DNA of 64,000 nucleotides from Rothia nasimurium. Its GTDB lineage: Bacteria; Actinomycetota; Actinomycetes; Actinomycetales; Micrococcaceae. This document shows positions 46,042 to 56,183 of this stretch, in pieces; within the stretch, counting starts at the first letter, position 1, and each line of letters begins with the position of its first letter. Where the stretch lies: assembly GCF_928392795.1 (NCBI RefSeq), contig NZ_CAKMTJ010000001.1, positions 310,001 through 374,000 on the forward strand, read 5' to 3'. Below the pieces are notes generated by a model. That model saw only the letters and a list, made by a program, of their open reading frames with translations. It was not told the DNA's origin and did no database searches. The position numbers and the translations under genes are program-made.

Positions 46042-46494
46042 CTAGAGCTCCCAGGCCTCAATGATGACGCGCTTAAAATCTTCAATATCAAGTGCCTGAT
46101 CCAGTACGCCGCTACCTTCTGTTGTCTGGACGGTCATGTGGGGATCAAAGGTGAGAGAAAAAGAGGTGCCGTTCGTGGATTCTAACCCAAAGGAAAACTC
46201 TGAAAGGCTAAAGGTGCGGGCGGCATTTGTGTTGTCGATAGAAGTGGGAGTTCCGGTGCCACGAACTTCGGGTAGGGAGAGCGGGGCGATGACGGCCTCT
46301 CGCGGGGTATCCCTGTAGCCGATAAGGAAGTGGCTCTGGTTTTCTTCCTGATGGGATGCCAAATCGGGGTTGCGGTAGATAGATGAACCTGTAGCAAAAA
46401 CCAGGTTGTAGGCCCCATAGTTAATAATCTGACTATCAAAGACAGTGTGCAGGGCCTTGGCAATTTCACTACTGGTGAGCTGGGGTTCAGTCAT
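46042..46494 (-). CDS. Hypothetical protein
   Basis: 150 residues, soluble, no signal peptide, no cysteine, acidic. Alternating segments (SFGLESTNGTSFSLTFDPHMTVQT) suggest a beta-rich fold between an N-terminal and a C-terminal helix (DIEDFKRVIIEAWEL), loosely like YbjN or type III chaperone-type folds, but I cannot assign a family. TAGACT six bases before the ATG predicts a leaderless mRNA and supports it being a real gene. Base use is AT-richer than its neighbours. Confidence 0.6.
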   Translation of the reverse strand: MTEPQLTSSEIAKALHTVFDSQIINYGAYNLVFATGSSIYRNPDLASHQEENQSHFLIGYRDTPREAVIAPLSLPEVRGTGTPTSIDNTNAARTFSLSEFSFGLESTNGTSFSLTFDPHMTVQTTEGSGVLDQALDIEDFKRVIIEAWEL

Positions 46495-46500
46495 ACCATC

Positions 46501-46506
46501 AGTCTA
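46501..46506 (-). promoter_or_regulatory. -10 box of the hypothetical gene (predicted leaderless)
   Basis: TAGACT on the minus strand, six bases before the ATG at 46494. Confidence 0.5.
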
Positions 46507-46667
46507 CGTGCTATAGCTGAAGTCTTGGCTAGAAAAGTGCTACTGATTGCCTAAAAGTCTTTAAATGACGATGTGCAGGTTTGTGTCGTTTGACCAGGCT
46601 AGACCGCTTTACCCCTCTCCGTTGGTGTCTGAGGGGTGAGCTGGCTGTGTCATATTCTAAGACCGGT

Positions 46668-46697
46668 TTGACCGGTGTGCCCTCGAGCACCAAGAAT
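46668..46697 (+). promoter_or_regulatory. Candidate promoter of the ilv operon
   Basis: TTGACC (-35), 18-base spacer, AAGAAT (-10, 46692-46697). Seven bases later is the ATG of the leader peptide, so the leader mRNA may itself be leaderless. Confidence 0.45.
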
Positions 46698-46704
46698 AAA
46701 GGGT

Positions 46705-46770
46705 ATGACAACACGCCAACAGTCACAGATTATTCTTGTGGTGCGACTCGTGAACGAGTGCGCAGCATAA
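46705..46770 (+). CDS. ilv leader peptide
   Basis: 21 residues beginning MTTRQQSQ and containing the run IILVVRLV: two Ile, two Leu and three Val codons within eight positions. That is the signature of a branched-chain amino-acid attenuator. Scarce charged Ile/Val/Leu tRNA would stall the ribosome here. The stop codon lies 28 bases before the terminator stem. Corynebacteria have a comparable ilvB leader. Confidence 0.85.
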   Translation: MTTRQQSQIILVVRLVNECAA

Positions 46771-46829
46771 GTCTTTGATGTGTCTTACGGCGTGCGCACC
46801 CTTCGCTCAACCAAGCGGAGGGTTTTTTT
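46758..46829 (+). promoter_or_regulatory. ilvB attenuator (antiterminator and terminator)
   Basis: Terminator: ACCCTTCGCT (46798-46807), loop CAACCA, AGCGGAGGGT (46814-46823), then a run of seven T (46823-46829). Alternative pairing: GTGCGC (46758-46763, end of the leader peptide) with GCGCAC (46794-46799), plus TAAG with CTTA inside. It overlaps the left terminator arm, so the two are mutually exclusive. A hairpin over the leader end (ACTCGT/ACGAGT) could in turn block the antiterminator. Confidence 0.8.
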
Positions 46830-46923
46830 CTAGGTTTATCCGCAACCCGGCACTACCTACACCCAACGGGCGCACCCACCGCTCACACACAAGATCATCT
46901 TCAGACCATCGCGAGGATCACCA

Positions 46924-48762
46924 ATGACAGCGGGAAATCCCATCAACCCTGCAGATCTAGCTAAAAACCTGGGCAACCGTAGCAGCTCAGAAACCTCACC
47001 GGTAGAGCGTATGACCGGCTCGCAGGCCATCGTCCGCTCCCTCGAAGAACTGGGTGTTACCGATATCTTCGGCCTGCCCGGCGGCGCAATTCTGCCCACC
47101 TACGACCCCCTCTTTGACTCTGAAAAGCTCAACCACATCCTGGTGCGCCACGAGCAGGGGGCAGGGCACGCTGCAGAAGGCTATGCTATCGCCAGCGGCA
47201 AGGTCGGCGTAGCTATTGCCACCTCGGGCCCCGGTGCCACCAACCTGCTCACCGCCATTGCGGACGCCAACATGGACTCTGTGCCCATTGTCTGTATTAC
47301 CGGCCAGGTCTCCTCAAAGGTCATCGGCACCGATGCCTTCCAGGAAGCCGACATCGTGGGCATGACCATGCCCATCACCAAGCACTCCTTTATGGTGCGC
47401 GATGCCCAGGAGATTCCCCGCTGCATCGCCACCGCCTTCAAAATTGCCGCAACCGGCCGCCCCGGCCCCGTCCTCGTTGACATCACCAAGGACGCCCAGC
47501 AGGGCATGATGGACTTCTCCTGGCCGCCCGCTAACACCGACCCCCGCGGCTACAACCCCGTGACCCGCGGCCACTCCAAGCAGATTCGCGAAGCGGCTAA
47601 GCTTATCACCGAGTCCCAGCGCCCCGTCCTCTACGTGGGTGGCGGTGTCGTCCGCGCTGAAGCGTCCGATGAGCTGCTCAAGCTTGCTAAAACCATTGGT
47701 GCCCCCGTCATCACCACCCTGACCGCCCGCGGTGCTTACCCCGACTCAGACCCCCAGAACCTGGGCATGCCGGGCATGCACGGTACGGTTCCTGCTGTAA
47801 CCGCCATGCAGAAGTCTGACCTGCTCATTGCCCTGGGTGCCCGTTTTGACGACCGCGTCACCGGCGTCGTCTCGGAATTTGCTCCGCACGCCAAGGTCAT
47901 CCACGTCGATGTAGACCCCGCAGAAATCTCAAAGATTCGTATTGCCGACGTACCCATCGTGGGGGATCTGCGCTACGTGCTTCCCGAGCTTAACGAGATT
48001 CTCGAGGGCGAGTTTGCCTCTGAACTTCCCGACCTTTCGGACTGGTGGAAGCTGGTTAACCGGTTCAAGGAAACCTTCCCGCTGGGCTACACCAAGACTG
48101 ACGACGGCCTGGGCTCCCCCCAATACGTCATCGAAAAGCTGAGTGAGCTCACCGGCCCCGATGCCTACTACGTCACCGGTGTGGGCCAGCACCAGATGTG
48201 GGCAGCCCAGTTTATCCAGAGCGAAAACCCCCGCCACTTCATCAACTCAGCAGGTCTGGGCACCATGGGCTTCTCCGTCCCCGCCGCTATGGGCGTCAAG
48301 GTTGCCTTCCCCGACTCTGTCGTGTGGGCTATTGACGGTGACGGCTGCTTCCAGATGACCAACCAGGAACTGGCCACCTGCGTGCAGAACAACATCCCCA
48401 TCAAGGTTGCCATTATCAACAACTCGTCCTTGGGTATGGTGCGCCAGTGGCAGAACCTCTTCTACGATGGCCGCTACTCCAACACCCACCTCAAGACCGG
48501 CATGGGTACCGAGCGCGTACCTGACTTCGTCAAACTGGCTGAAGCCTACGGCTGCGCAGCCCTGCGCTGCGAGAGCGATGCAGACGTAGAAGAAACTATC
48601 AAGCAGGCCCTGGCGATTAACGACCGCCCCGTCGTCGTAGACTTCAACGTCAGCCCCGATGCCCTGGTCTGGCCCATGGTGCCCGCCGGTGTATCGAACG
48701 ATCAGATTCAGATTGCTAAAGATATCTCACCCTCCTGGGGCGAAGATGAGGAGATGCTATGA
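46924..48762 (+). CDS. ilvB: Acetolactate synthase large (catalytic) subunit
   Basis: 612 residues. Catalytic Glu in [17 protein letters not shown]-binding middle domain, and thiamine diphosphate motif [19 protein letters not shown] near residue 475. It makes acetolactate or acetohydroxybutyrate, the first shared step of valine, leucine and isoleucine synthesis. ATG 46924 lies 95 bases after the attenuator. The stop overlaps the ilvN start by four bases. Confidence 0.97.
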   Translation: MTAGNPINPADLAKNLGNRSSSETSPVERMTGSQAIVRSLEELGVTDIFGLPGGAILPTYDPLFDSEKLNHILVRHEQGAGHAAEGYAIASGKVGVAIATSGPGATNLLTAIADANMDSVPIVCITGQVSSKVIGTDAFQEADIVGMTMPITKHSFMVRDAQEIPRCIATAFKIAATGRPGPVLVDITKDAQQGMMDFSWPPANTDPRGYNPVTRGHSKQIREAAKLITESQRPVLYVGGGVVRAEASDELLKLAKTIGAPVITTLTARGAYPDSDPQNLGMPGMHGTVPAVTAMQKSDLLIALGARFDDRVTGVVSEFAPHAKVIHVDVDPAEISKIRIADVPIVGDLRYVLPELNEILEGEFASELPDLSDWWKLVNRFKETFPLGYTKTDDGLGSPQYVIEKLSELTGPDAYYVTGVGQHQMWAAQFIQSENPRHFINSAGLGTMGFSVPAAMGVKVAFPDSVVWAIDGDGCFQMTNQELATCVQNNIPIKVAIINNSSLGMVRQWQNLFYDGRYSNTHLKTGMGTERVPDFVKLAEAYGCAALRCESDADVEETIKQALAINDRPVVVDFNVSPDALVWPMVPAGVSNDQIQIAKDISPSWGEDEEML

Positions 48763-49268
48763 GCCGCCACACCCTCTCGGTTCTTGTAGAAGATAAGCCC
48801 GGCGTGCTGGCCAGAGTCTCAGGTCTCTTTGCCCGCCGCATGTTCAACATTGATTCCCTGGCCGTTGGTCCCACCGAAGTTCCCGGCATCTCCCGCATCA
48901 CCGTGGTGGTCGACGCCGAGGGCGTGCTGCTTGAACAGGTCACCAAACAGCTCAACAAGCTGATTCACGTGCTCAAGATTGTGGAACTGCCCGACGAACA
49001 GTCGGCCCAGCGAGACCACATTCTCATCAAGGTCAAGGCGGACGCGGCAGCCCGCATCCAGGTCACCCAGGCCGCCGACCTCTTCCGCGCCAAGATTGTA
49101 GACGTCTCTACCGAGTCCGTCATTATCGAGGCCACCGGCTCTGCCAATAAGATTAACGCCCTGCTTGAGGTGCTTGAGCCCTTCGGCGTCCGTGAGATTG
49201 TGCGCGCTGGCACCATCGGGCTTTCTCGCGGCCCCCGCTCCATGAGCGAAAAGGCCCTGCGTGGCTAG
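48759..49268 (+). CDS. ilvN: Acetolactate synthase small (regulatory) subunit
   Basis: 169 residues. N-terminal ACT domain ([35 protein letters not shown]) and a C-terminal IlvN-type domain ([39 protein letters not shown]). It raises IlvB activity and gives valine feedback inhibition. ATGA overlap with ilvB couples translation. Confidence 0.97.
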   Translation: MSRHTLSVLVEDKPGVLARVSGLFARRMFNIDSLAVGPTEVPGISRITVVVDAEGVLLEQVTKQLNKLIHVLKIVELPDEQSAQRDHILIKVKADAAARIQVTQAADLFRAKIVDVSTESVIIEATGSANKINALLEVLEPFGVREIVRAGTIGLSRGPRSMSEKALRG

Positions 49269-49297
49269 GGCAAGAGCCGCCCAAAAATATCGTTCCA

Positions 49298-49322
49298 AAA
49301 TATGAAACCTGCGTCTCAAAAT
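49298..49322 (+). promoter_or_regulatory. BCAA-gene upstream motif, ilvC copy
   Basis: ATATGAAACC, three bases, GTC, then TCAAAAT, in the ilvN-ilvC gap. A close match occurs before leuB (63655-63680). Possibly a shared operator; the regulator is unknown. Confidence 0.4.
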
Positions 49323-49374
49323 CAGCCGAACCTACTAGGCTAGAGACTAACGGTTCATCACAACCAAGGTTTAG

Positions 49375-50445
<1,071 letters not shown>

Positions 50446-50482
50446 GCCAAGCTACTCTCACCTGCACCAGCAGTGAACTCTC

Positions 50483-50527
50483 AAGAGCCGGCTACCTCAC
50501 CCACCCAGGGCAAGGTAGCCGGCTCTT
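50483..50527 (+). terminator. Terminator after ilvC
   Basis: AAGAGCCGGCTACCT (50483-50497) pairs perfectly with AGGTAGCCGGCTCTT (50513-50527), loop 15 bases. A second small hairpin, CCCCCAG/CTGGGGG, follows near 50531-50548. Confidence 0.85.
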
Positions 50528-50701
50528 GCCAACCCCCAGTAAACTGGGGGAGCGGTCTCGCTACAGCCGTACGGTGAACTGTAGCCTAACCACCGCACTC
50601 CTGCTCTTTGCCGAGCACCCCTACCAGCGGCGTCCTTAGGGTCCGAAGCGCCAGCTGCCCCACTTTCTCTAACCGTCACCCGCTATCTAAGGAAACCACC
50701 T

Positions 50702-52297
50702 GTGACTGCAAAACCCGTCGTTCTGCTCGCTGAAGAACTCTCACCCGCCACCGTTGAAGCCCTGGGCCCCGACTTTGAAATCCGCTCCTGCGACGGCGCC
50801 AACCGCGACGAACTCCTCCCCGCCATTGCCGATGTAGACGCTATTCTGGTGCGCTCAGCCACCCAGGTCGACGCAGAAGCCATTGCCGCCGCCAAGAAGC
50901 TCAAGGTCATCGCCCGCGCAGGTGTTGGCCTCGACAACGTCGATATCAAGGCCGCCACCAAGGCCGGCGTCATGGTGGTCAACGCCCCTACCTCCAACGT
51001 CATTTCCGCCGCCGAACTCACCGTCGGCCACATCCTGGGCCTGGCCCGCAACATCGCCGCTGCCGACGCCTCCATGAAGGCCGGCCAGTGGAAGCGCTCC
51101 GCCTTCTCAGGCGTTGAGCTCTTTGAAAAGACCATCGGCATTATCGGCCTGGGCCGAATCGGTGGTCTGGTTGCAGAACGCCTCAAGGCCTTCGGCACCG
51201 AAATTATCGCCTACGACCCCTTCGTCACCTCAGCCCGCGCAGCAGCCCTGGGCGCAGAACTGGTTGAACTGGATGAGCTGGTAGAGCGCTCTGACTTCAT
51301 CACCATCCACATGCCCCGCACCCCTGAAACCCTGGGCATGATTAACGCCGAGAGCTTCAAGAAGATGAAGAAGACCGCCTACGTGGTCAACGTAGCCCGC
51401 GGTGGCCTGATAGATGAAGCAGACCTCGACGCAGCCCTGCGCTCGGGTGAAATTGCTGGTGCCGCCATCGATGTCTACGTCAAGGAACCTGCCAAGAACG
51501 TGCCCTTCATTGAGCTGCCCAACGTCGTTGCCACCCCCCACCTGGGTGCCTCAACCTTCGAAGCCCAGGAAAAGGCAGGTATCTCGGTTGCTAAGTCTGT
51601 GCGTCTGGCCCTTGAGGGCGACCTGGTGCCCGACGCCGTCAACGTCGCAGGCGGCGCAATCGACAAGGACGTCCGCCCCGGCGTCCCCCTGGCAGAGAAG
51701 GTCGGCCGCATCCTCACCGCCATCGGCGGCGACGAAGCCCTCACCCGCGTCGAGGTCAAGATCGCCGGTGAAATCGCCACCAAGGACGTCACCTCCCTCA
51801 AGCTCTCAGCCCTCAAGGGTGTCTTCACCGACGTCGTCTCAGACAAGGTTTCCTACGTCAACGCCCCCGTGCTAGCCGAACAGCGCGGCGTTGAGGTCGA
51901 GCTGGTCACCACCACCGATACCGAGTACTTCCGCAACGAAACCGTACTCACCGGTGCTCTCGCTAACGGTGAAGTGGTCTCCGTCGCCGGTACTGTCACC
52001 GGCCCCAAGCTCATCGAAAAGCTGACCAACGTCAACGGTTACGATATCGAAATCCCCATCACCGACCACATGCTGGTGCTCGAATACGAAGACCGCCCGG
52101 GCGTTATTGCCGCTATCGGTACCCTGCTGGGCACCGCCTCCATCAACATCGCCGGTATGCAGGTCTCCCGCAACGACAAGAAGGCTGAAGCCCTCTGCGT
52201 CCTTGCCCTGGACTCAGCCCTCTCAGCCGAGGTGCTCGAATCGATCAAGCGCGTGGTCAACGCCTCCCGCGCGGCGGTTATTAACCTGGCTGACTAG
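50702..52297 (+). CDS. serA: D-3-phosphoglycerate dehydrogenase
   Basis: 531 residues, GTG start behind AAGGAAA. The long actinobacterial form: substrate and NAD domains (IARAGVGLDNVDIKAA, IIGLGRIGGLVAERLKAFG, catalytic His in VATPHLGASTFEAQ), an allosteric substrate-binding domain (~320-450) and a C-terminal ACT domain (HMLVLEYEDRPGVIAAIGTLLG) for serine feedback. It starts serine synthesis. Its 174-base upstream gap has no obvious leaderless promoter. Confidence 0.97.
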   Translation: MTAKPVVLLAEELSPATVEALGPDFEIRSCDGANRDELLPAIADVDAILVRSATQVDAEAIAAAKKLKVIARAGVGLDNVDIKAATKAGVMVVNAPTSNVISAAELTVGHILGLARNIAAADASMKAGQWKRSAFSGVELFEKTIGIIGLGRIGGLVAERLKAFGTEIIAYDPFVTSARAAALGAELVELDELVERSDFITIHMPRTPETLGMINAESFKKMKKTAYVVNVARGGLIDEADLDAALRSGEIAGAAIDVYVKEPAKNVPFIELPNVVATPHLGASTFEAQEKAGISVAKSVRLALEGDLVPDAVNVAGGAIDKDVRPGVPLAEKVGRILTAIGGDEALTRVEVKIAGEIATKDVTSLKLSALKGVFTDVVSDKVSYVNAPVLAEQRGVEVELVTTTDTEYFRNETVLTGALANGEVVSVAGTVTGPKLIEKLTNVNGYDIEIPITDHMLVLEYEDRPGVIAAIGTLLGTASINIAGMQVSRNDKKAEALCVLALDSALSAEVLESIKRVVNASRAAVINLAD

Positions 52298-52303
52298 CAA
52301 GAA

Positions 52304-52333
52304 GCGCGGGTGGGCTTTCCCGCCCACCCGCGC
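52304..52333 (+). terminator. Terminator after serA
   Basis: GCGCGGGTGGGC (52304-52315), loop TTTCCC, GCCCACCCGCGC (52322-52333), then CTTT. Confidence 0.8.
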
Positions 52334-52355
52334 CTTTCCAGCTCGGGAAATAGCG

Positions 52356-52385
52356 TTCGCAGTGGTTGGTGTAAACGGGTAAAGT
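52356..52385 (+). promoter_or_regulatory. Promoter of metG (predicted leaderless)
   Basis: TTCGCA (-35, 52356-52361), 18-base spacer, TAAAGT (-10, 52380-52385), then seven bases to ATG 52393. Confidence 0.55.
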
Positions 52386-52392
52386 GGTAGCT

Positions 52393-53934
52393 ATGACTTC
52401 TACCCCGTACTACATCACCACTGCGATTTCTTACCCCAACGGTGCCCCCCATATCGGGCATGCTTACGAGGTTATTGCCGCCGACACCATGGCCCGCTTC
52501 AAGAAGCTTGATGGCTTTGACGTGCGCTTCATGACCGGTACCGATGAGCACGGGCAGAAGATGCAGACCACCGCTGCCAAACAGGGCAAGACCCCCAAGG
52601 AACTGGCCGACGAGAACTCAGCCCGCTTCCGCGCTATGGCTGATCTGGTAGGTGCCGACTACGACCGCTTTATCCGCACCACCGATGCCGACCACTACGC
52701 AGCCTCCCAGGCCATCTGGAAGAAGATGGAAGAGAACGGCGATATCTACCTGGATAAGTACGCTGGCTGGTACTCCGTTCGCGACGAGGCCTACTACACC
52801 GAAGACGAAACCGAGGTGCGGGACGGCGTCCGCTACGCCATCTCAACCGGCACCGAGGTCGAGTGGACCGAAGAGGAATCCTACTTCTTCCGTCTCTCCA
52901 AGTACGGTGACCGCCTGCTGGAGCTCTACTCCACCGAAGGCTTCGTCTACCCTGAATCCCGCCGCAACGAGCTGGCCGCCTTCATCAAGAACGGTCTGAC
53001 CGACCTTTCTATCTCCCGCACCACCTTCGACTGGGGCGTACCCGTGCCCGGCAATGACAAGCACGTCATGTACGTGTGGGTGGACGCCCTCACCAACTAC
53101 CTCACCGGCCTGGGCTACCCCGATACCGAGGGCGAACTCTTCACCAAGTTCTGGCCCGCTGATCTTCACCTGATTGGTAAGGACATCACCCGCTTCCACG
53201 CCATCTACTGGCCCGCCTTCCTCTGGTCAGCCGGCCTTGAAATCCCCAAGCGGGTCTTCGGCCACGGCTTCCTGCTGGTTGACGGCGAGAAGATGAGCAA
53301 GTCCATCGGCAACGTAGTTGACCCTGCCGATCTGGTCGCCAGCTTCGGCCTGGATCAGCTGCGCTTCTTCCTGCTGCGCGATGTCTCCTTCGGCCAGGAC
53401 GGCTCCTACTCAGCCGAAGGTATCAAGAACCGCATTAACTCCGACCTAGCCAACGACCTGGGTAACCTGGCCCAGCGCTCCCTCTCCATGGTCGCCAAGA
53501 ACTGCGACGGCAAGGTTCCGACTCACGGCACCTTCACCGCAGAAGACACCGCCATGCTTGAGATGGCAGCGGCCCTGTACGAGCCCGTCCGCGCTGACTT
53601 CGATGAGCAGGCCTTCCACCGCGCCCTGGAGCGCATCTGGCAGGTTGTGGGTGAAGCTAACCGCTACTTCACCGCCCAGGAGCCCTGGAAGTTGCGCAAG
53701 ACCGACCTGGAACGCATGAACACCGTGCTCTACGTGACCGCCGAGGTACTCCGCATCGTCGCTACCCTCACCCAGCCGGTTATGCCCACATCCATGGGCA
53801 AGATGCTTGACCTGCTGGCGGTTGCTCCCGAGAACCGCCTCTTCGCAGCGCTTGATCAAGCCCTAGTGCCCGGCACCGAGCTGCCCGCCCCGGCTCCCGT
53901 CTTCCCCCGCTACGAGGAACCCAAGAACGCCTAG
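52393..53934 (+). CDS. metG: Methionyl-tRNA synthetase
   Basis: 513 residues from ATG 52393. Class I motifs: [12 protein letters not shown] (HIGH-like) near residue 17 and [10 protein letters not shown] (KMSKS) near 300. The connective peptide segment [18 protein letters not shown] lacks the cysteines of zinc-binding forms, and there is no C-terminal tRNA-binding EMAP domain, both typical of the mycobacterial-type enzyme. An anticodon-binding helical domain fills the C-terminal third. Confidence 0.96.
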   Translation: MTSTPYYITTAISYPNGAPHIGHAYEVIAADTMARFKKLDGFDVRFMTGTDEHGQKMQTTAAKQGKTPKELADENSARFRAMADLVGADYDRFIRTTDADHYAASQAIWKKMEENGDIYLDKYAGWYSVRDEAYYTEDETEVRDGVRYAISTGTEVEWTEEESYFFRLSKYGDRLLELYSTEGFVYPESRRNELAAFIKNGLTDLSISRTTFDWGVPVPGNDKHVMYVWVDALTNYLTGLGYPDTEGELFTKFWPADLHLIGKDITRFHAIYWPAFLWSAGLEIPKRVFGHGFLLVDGEKMSKSIGNVVDPADLVASFGLDQLRFFLLRDVSFGQDGSYSAEGIKNRINSDLANDLGNLAQRSLSMVAKNCDGKVPTHGTFTAEDTAMLEMAAALYEPVRADFDEQAFHRALERIWQVVGEANRYFTAQEPWKLRKTDLERMNTVLYVTAEVLRIVATLTQPVMPTSMGKMLDLLAVAPENRLFAALDQALVPGTELPAPAPVFPRYEEPKNA

Positions 53935-53961
53935 GCTACGAGCAGGGTATCCAGCAAACGT

Positions 53962-54013
53962 ATAAGGACGCGGCCCCCACCTTTCGCGCGAAAGTCGGGG
54001 GCCGCGTCCTTAT
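53962..54013. terminator. Bidirectional terminator
   Basis: 17-bp perfect outer stem (53962-53978 with 53997-54013, ATAAGGACGCGGCCCCC and complement) with an inner palindrome CTTTCGCGCGAAAG (53981-53994). It lies between metG and the converging SGNH-like gene. Confidence 0.9.
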
Positions 54014-54029
54014 GCTTACACCCGAGAGG

Positions 54030-55097
54030 CTAGAACCAGCCGAGCTCAGTGACCTTGTAGTAGACCATCTGAGACAGGGCAATGTAACCCCAGCCGTTCA
54101 GGTGCAGGCCGTCGGAGGAATACAGGGACGGGGGAATCTGCCCGGCCTCGTAAGCCTTGCGGTCTTCGTCTGAAGACCAGACACCTGAGCCAGAAAGGGC
54201 ACCGTAGCGCAGCCAGGACTCCTGGGTGGTCTCGCGCAGGTAGGTCTCGGGGTTCATGAACTTAGCCCCGTAGGTGCTTGCCGCCCACTCGTTGTAGGCC
54301 TTGACCTTCTTGACGCGGTCAGAGTCGAGAGTATCGCCCCTCGATGCAAAGTGGCCCATCACGATGGTGCGTTCGGGCGCAAGATCGTAGCATCGCTGGG
54401 TGTCCTGGGTGATGCGGTCGTAATCGCTGATATTGTTACGGCCAATCTGCAGCACATGGTAAGAAGAGCGGCTAATCATTTCCTGGTAGGAGTAGAACCA
54501 GGCTGCCTCAGTATTGGCGGGGGCGTAGATTTCTTCCCCGGGCACGACGCGGGTAAATGTGTAGGTGCCTTCGGTGCTACCCGCTTCGAGGACGCCCGCT
54601 ACGCCACCTACATAACCGGGTACGTAAGCGCTGACACCCCAGGCAACATATGTAGAGTCTGACAGGGTGATGTTGACGCTTCCGCTGGCCGGGATACGGT
54701 CGTTGGGGAAGGAGAGCTTATAGATGTTGGTTGCTACGCCTCGGCGGGCTGCGATCATGGTGGAGGTTTCGCCACCGCGGCCGAATTCTAGAATCGGTGC
54801 TGAAAGGTAGCTGCTGAGCAGGGCTTCCATGCTTGCATTGAACCCCGCAGGCACGCCTTGGTCGGCTTGGGCACCTTCGAAGGAGGAGCTACCCCACAGG
54901 GCCAGGGAGGGGCCGGTGACGGTGGGGTAGGTGAAATCTGAGGGGAAGACGCTGGCGGTTGCGTCTGCTGCGTGGGCGGTAGCGTTGATGGCTACGGTTC
55001 CTGCTGCGGTGGCAACACCGGCCACACCTGTGAGTGCGGCAAAGCGCATGAGGCCACGGCGGCTGGTCTGAAGTCCTTGCTGGTCAAGGGAGGTCAT
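54030..55097 (-). CDS. Exported SGNH/GDSL-like hydrolase
   Basis: 355 residues from ATG 55097 (MTSLDQQGLQ), chosen because it places the twin-arginine signal TSRRGLMRF near the N-terminus; the frame extends 25 residues further with a His/Arg-rich stretch. Signal cleavage probably follows AHA. SGNH-like blocks: SLALWGSSSFEGAQ (possible nucleophile serine), LEFGRGGETSTMI, LQIGRNNISDYD and near the C-terminus DGLHLNGWGY (DxxH). An esterase acting on cell-wall or host glycans is possible. The layout resembles DltD-like SGNH proteins. Specific substrate unknown. Confidence 0.65.
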   Translation of the reverse strand: MTSLDQQGLQTSRRGLMRFAALTGVAGVATAAGTVAINATAHAADATASVFPSDFTYPTVTGPSLALWGSSSFEGAQADQGVPAGFNASMEALLSSYLSAPILEFGRGGETSTMIAARRGVATNIYKLSFPNDRIPASGSVNITLSDSTYVAWGVSAYVPGYVGGVAGVLEAGSTEGTYTFTRVVPGEEIYAPANTEAAWFYSYQEMISRSSYHVLQIGRNNISDYDRITQDTQRCYDLAPERTIVMGHFASRGDTLDSDRVKKVKAYNEWAASTYGAKFMNPETYLRETTQESWLRYGALSGSGVWSSDEDRKAYEAGQIPPSLYSSDGLHLNGWGYIALSQMVYYKVTELGWF

Positions 55098-55211
55098 GGC
55101 GTTTGTAGTCTGCTTTCTGTGACGAGGTCGTCGTGGATTCATTCGATGATTGTGGTGATGCTGCTTCTTCATAGTAGTTAGAATTGAGGCTGATTATCTA
55201 GGGAGGACGCC

Positions 55212-56132
55212 GTGTCATTACTTACGAACCGTTGTGTAAAAGGGCTCGCTGTGCTTGGTTGTTTCACAGCTTTAGGGTTGGCCGGGTGTTCTTCGCAGCC
55301 TCAGAACTTTGATGAGTTGACCGCAGAGACTGCCAAGACCGAGCACATTGACAGCTTGCAGTCCTGGATTTTCCCGCCTGCTGAGGCTGAGTCTGCCCGC
55401 CGGGCTTTTGTGGAGCGCTGTGTGGCTGAGGCCGGCGGTAGCTACAAGGAGCCCGAGGTTGGGCTGACCCTGGATTCGGCTGTCTACACGGGTCGCACCA
55501 CCGAGGAGCTGAAGACTTCTGGTTACGGCCAGCTGCCTGCCGCTGAGGGGCGGGCGACCGCCAGCTTTGACGAGGCGGGGCTGGATGCCTACCTGGGTAA
55601 GGACGGCGAAACCTTCACCGTGACTTTCATGGAGTACTCCAGCGGCGAGCTAAACTCGGCTGGCTGCATGGCCCAGAGCTATGAGTACATCTACGGCTCT
55701 GTAGAGAGCGGTGTGAAGGCGGCCCTGCTGGCCCCCGAGTTCGCCCAGGCTATTGAGACCAGCCTGCGGGCCGATGAGAACTACCTGGCCCTGCAGGAGT
55801 CGTGGGCTACCTGCATGAAGGACGCGGGGTTCGGCCAGGCCTCGAGCACCGACCAGGCAGCCTATAGCGCTAGCCTGCTGGGGGCTGATAGCGCCGAGAA
55901 GATGCTGCAGGCCGATATCTCCTGCCGTGAGAGCATTTCCTTTGACTCTTCTATCACCGATCTGAAGAACTCCTACTATGAGGCTGTCTACCAGCGTCTT
56001 GAGCAGTTCTCTGAAGAATTAGAAGCTACTCACGCAACCGCCCTTGAACGGGTTGAAACCGATAAAGCCGACCCCAAGAATACTTCACCGGTGACCGTCC
56101 CAACCCCCACCGCTAGCCCCAGCGCTAGCTAA
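55212..56132 (+). CDS. Lipoprotein of unknown function
   Basis: 306 residues, GTG start with GGGAGGA before it. Signal LAVLGCFTALGLAGC has a lipobox with Cys at ~26. The mature part is acidic and helical with four further cysteines (ERCVAEAGG, SAGCMAQS, WATCMKDAG, ISCRES) spaced as if forming disulphides, and a Pro/Thr/Ser tail. Repeated 'xCMxxxG' patterns suggest a duplicated helical fold. I recognise no family. It diverges from the SGNH-like gene and could act with it at the cell surface. Confidence 0.7.
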   Translation: MSLLTNRCVKGLAVLGCFTALGLAGCSSQPQNFDELTAETAKTEHIDSLQSWIFPPAEAESARRAFVERCVAEAGGSYKEPEVGLTLDSAVYTGRTTEELKTSGYGQLPAAEGRATASFDEAGLDAYLGKDGETFTVTFMEYSSGELNSAGCMAQSYEYIYGSVESGVKAALLAPEFAQAIETSLRADENYLALQESWATCMKDAGFGQASSTDQAAYSASLLGADSAEKMLQADISCRESISFDSSITDLKNSYYEAVYQRLEQFSEELEATHATALERVETDKADPKNTSPVTVPTPTASPSAS

Positions 56133-56135
56133 GGC

Positions 56136-56177
56136 GGGGCGGGCGTCCGGCCCCTGAGAGAAGCGGACGCCCGCCCC
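56136..56177. terminator. Bidirectional terminator
   Basis: GGGGCGGGCGTCCG (56136-56149) pairs with CGGACGCCCGCCCC (56164-56177) around a 14-base loop, between converging genes. Both arms contain the recurring GCGTCCG/CGGACGC motif. Confidence 0.85.
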
Positions 56178-56183
56178 ACCCTG

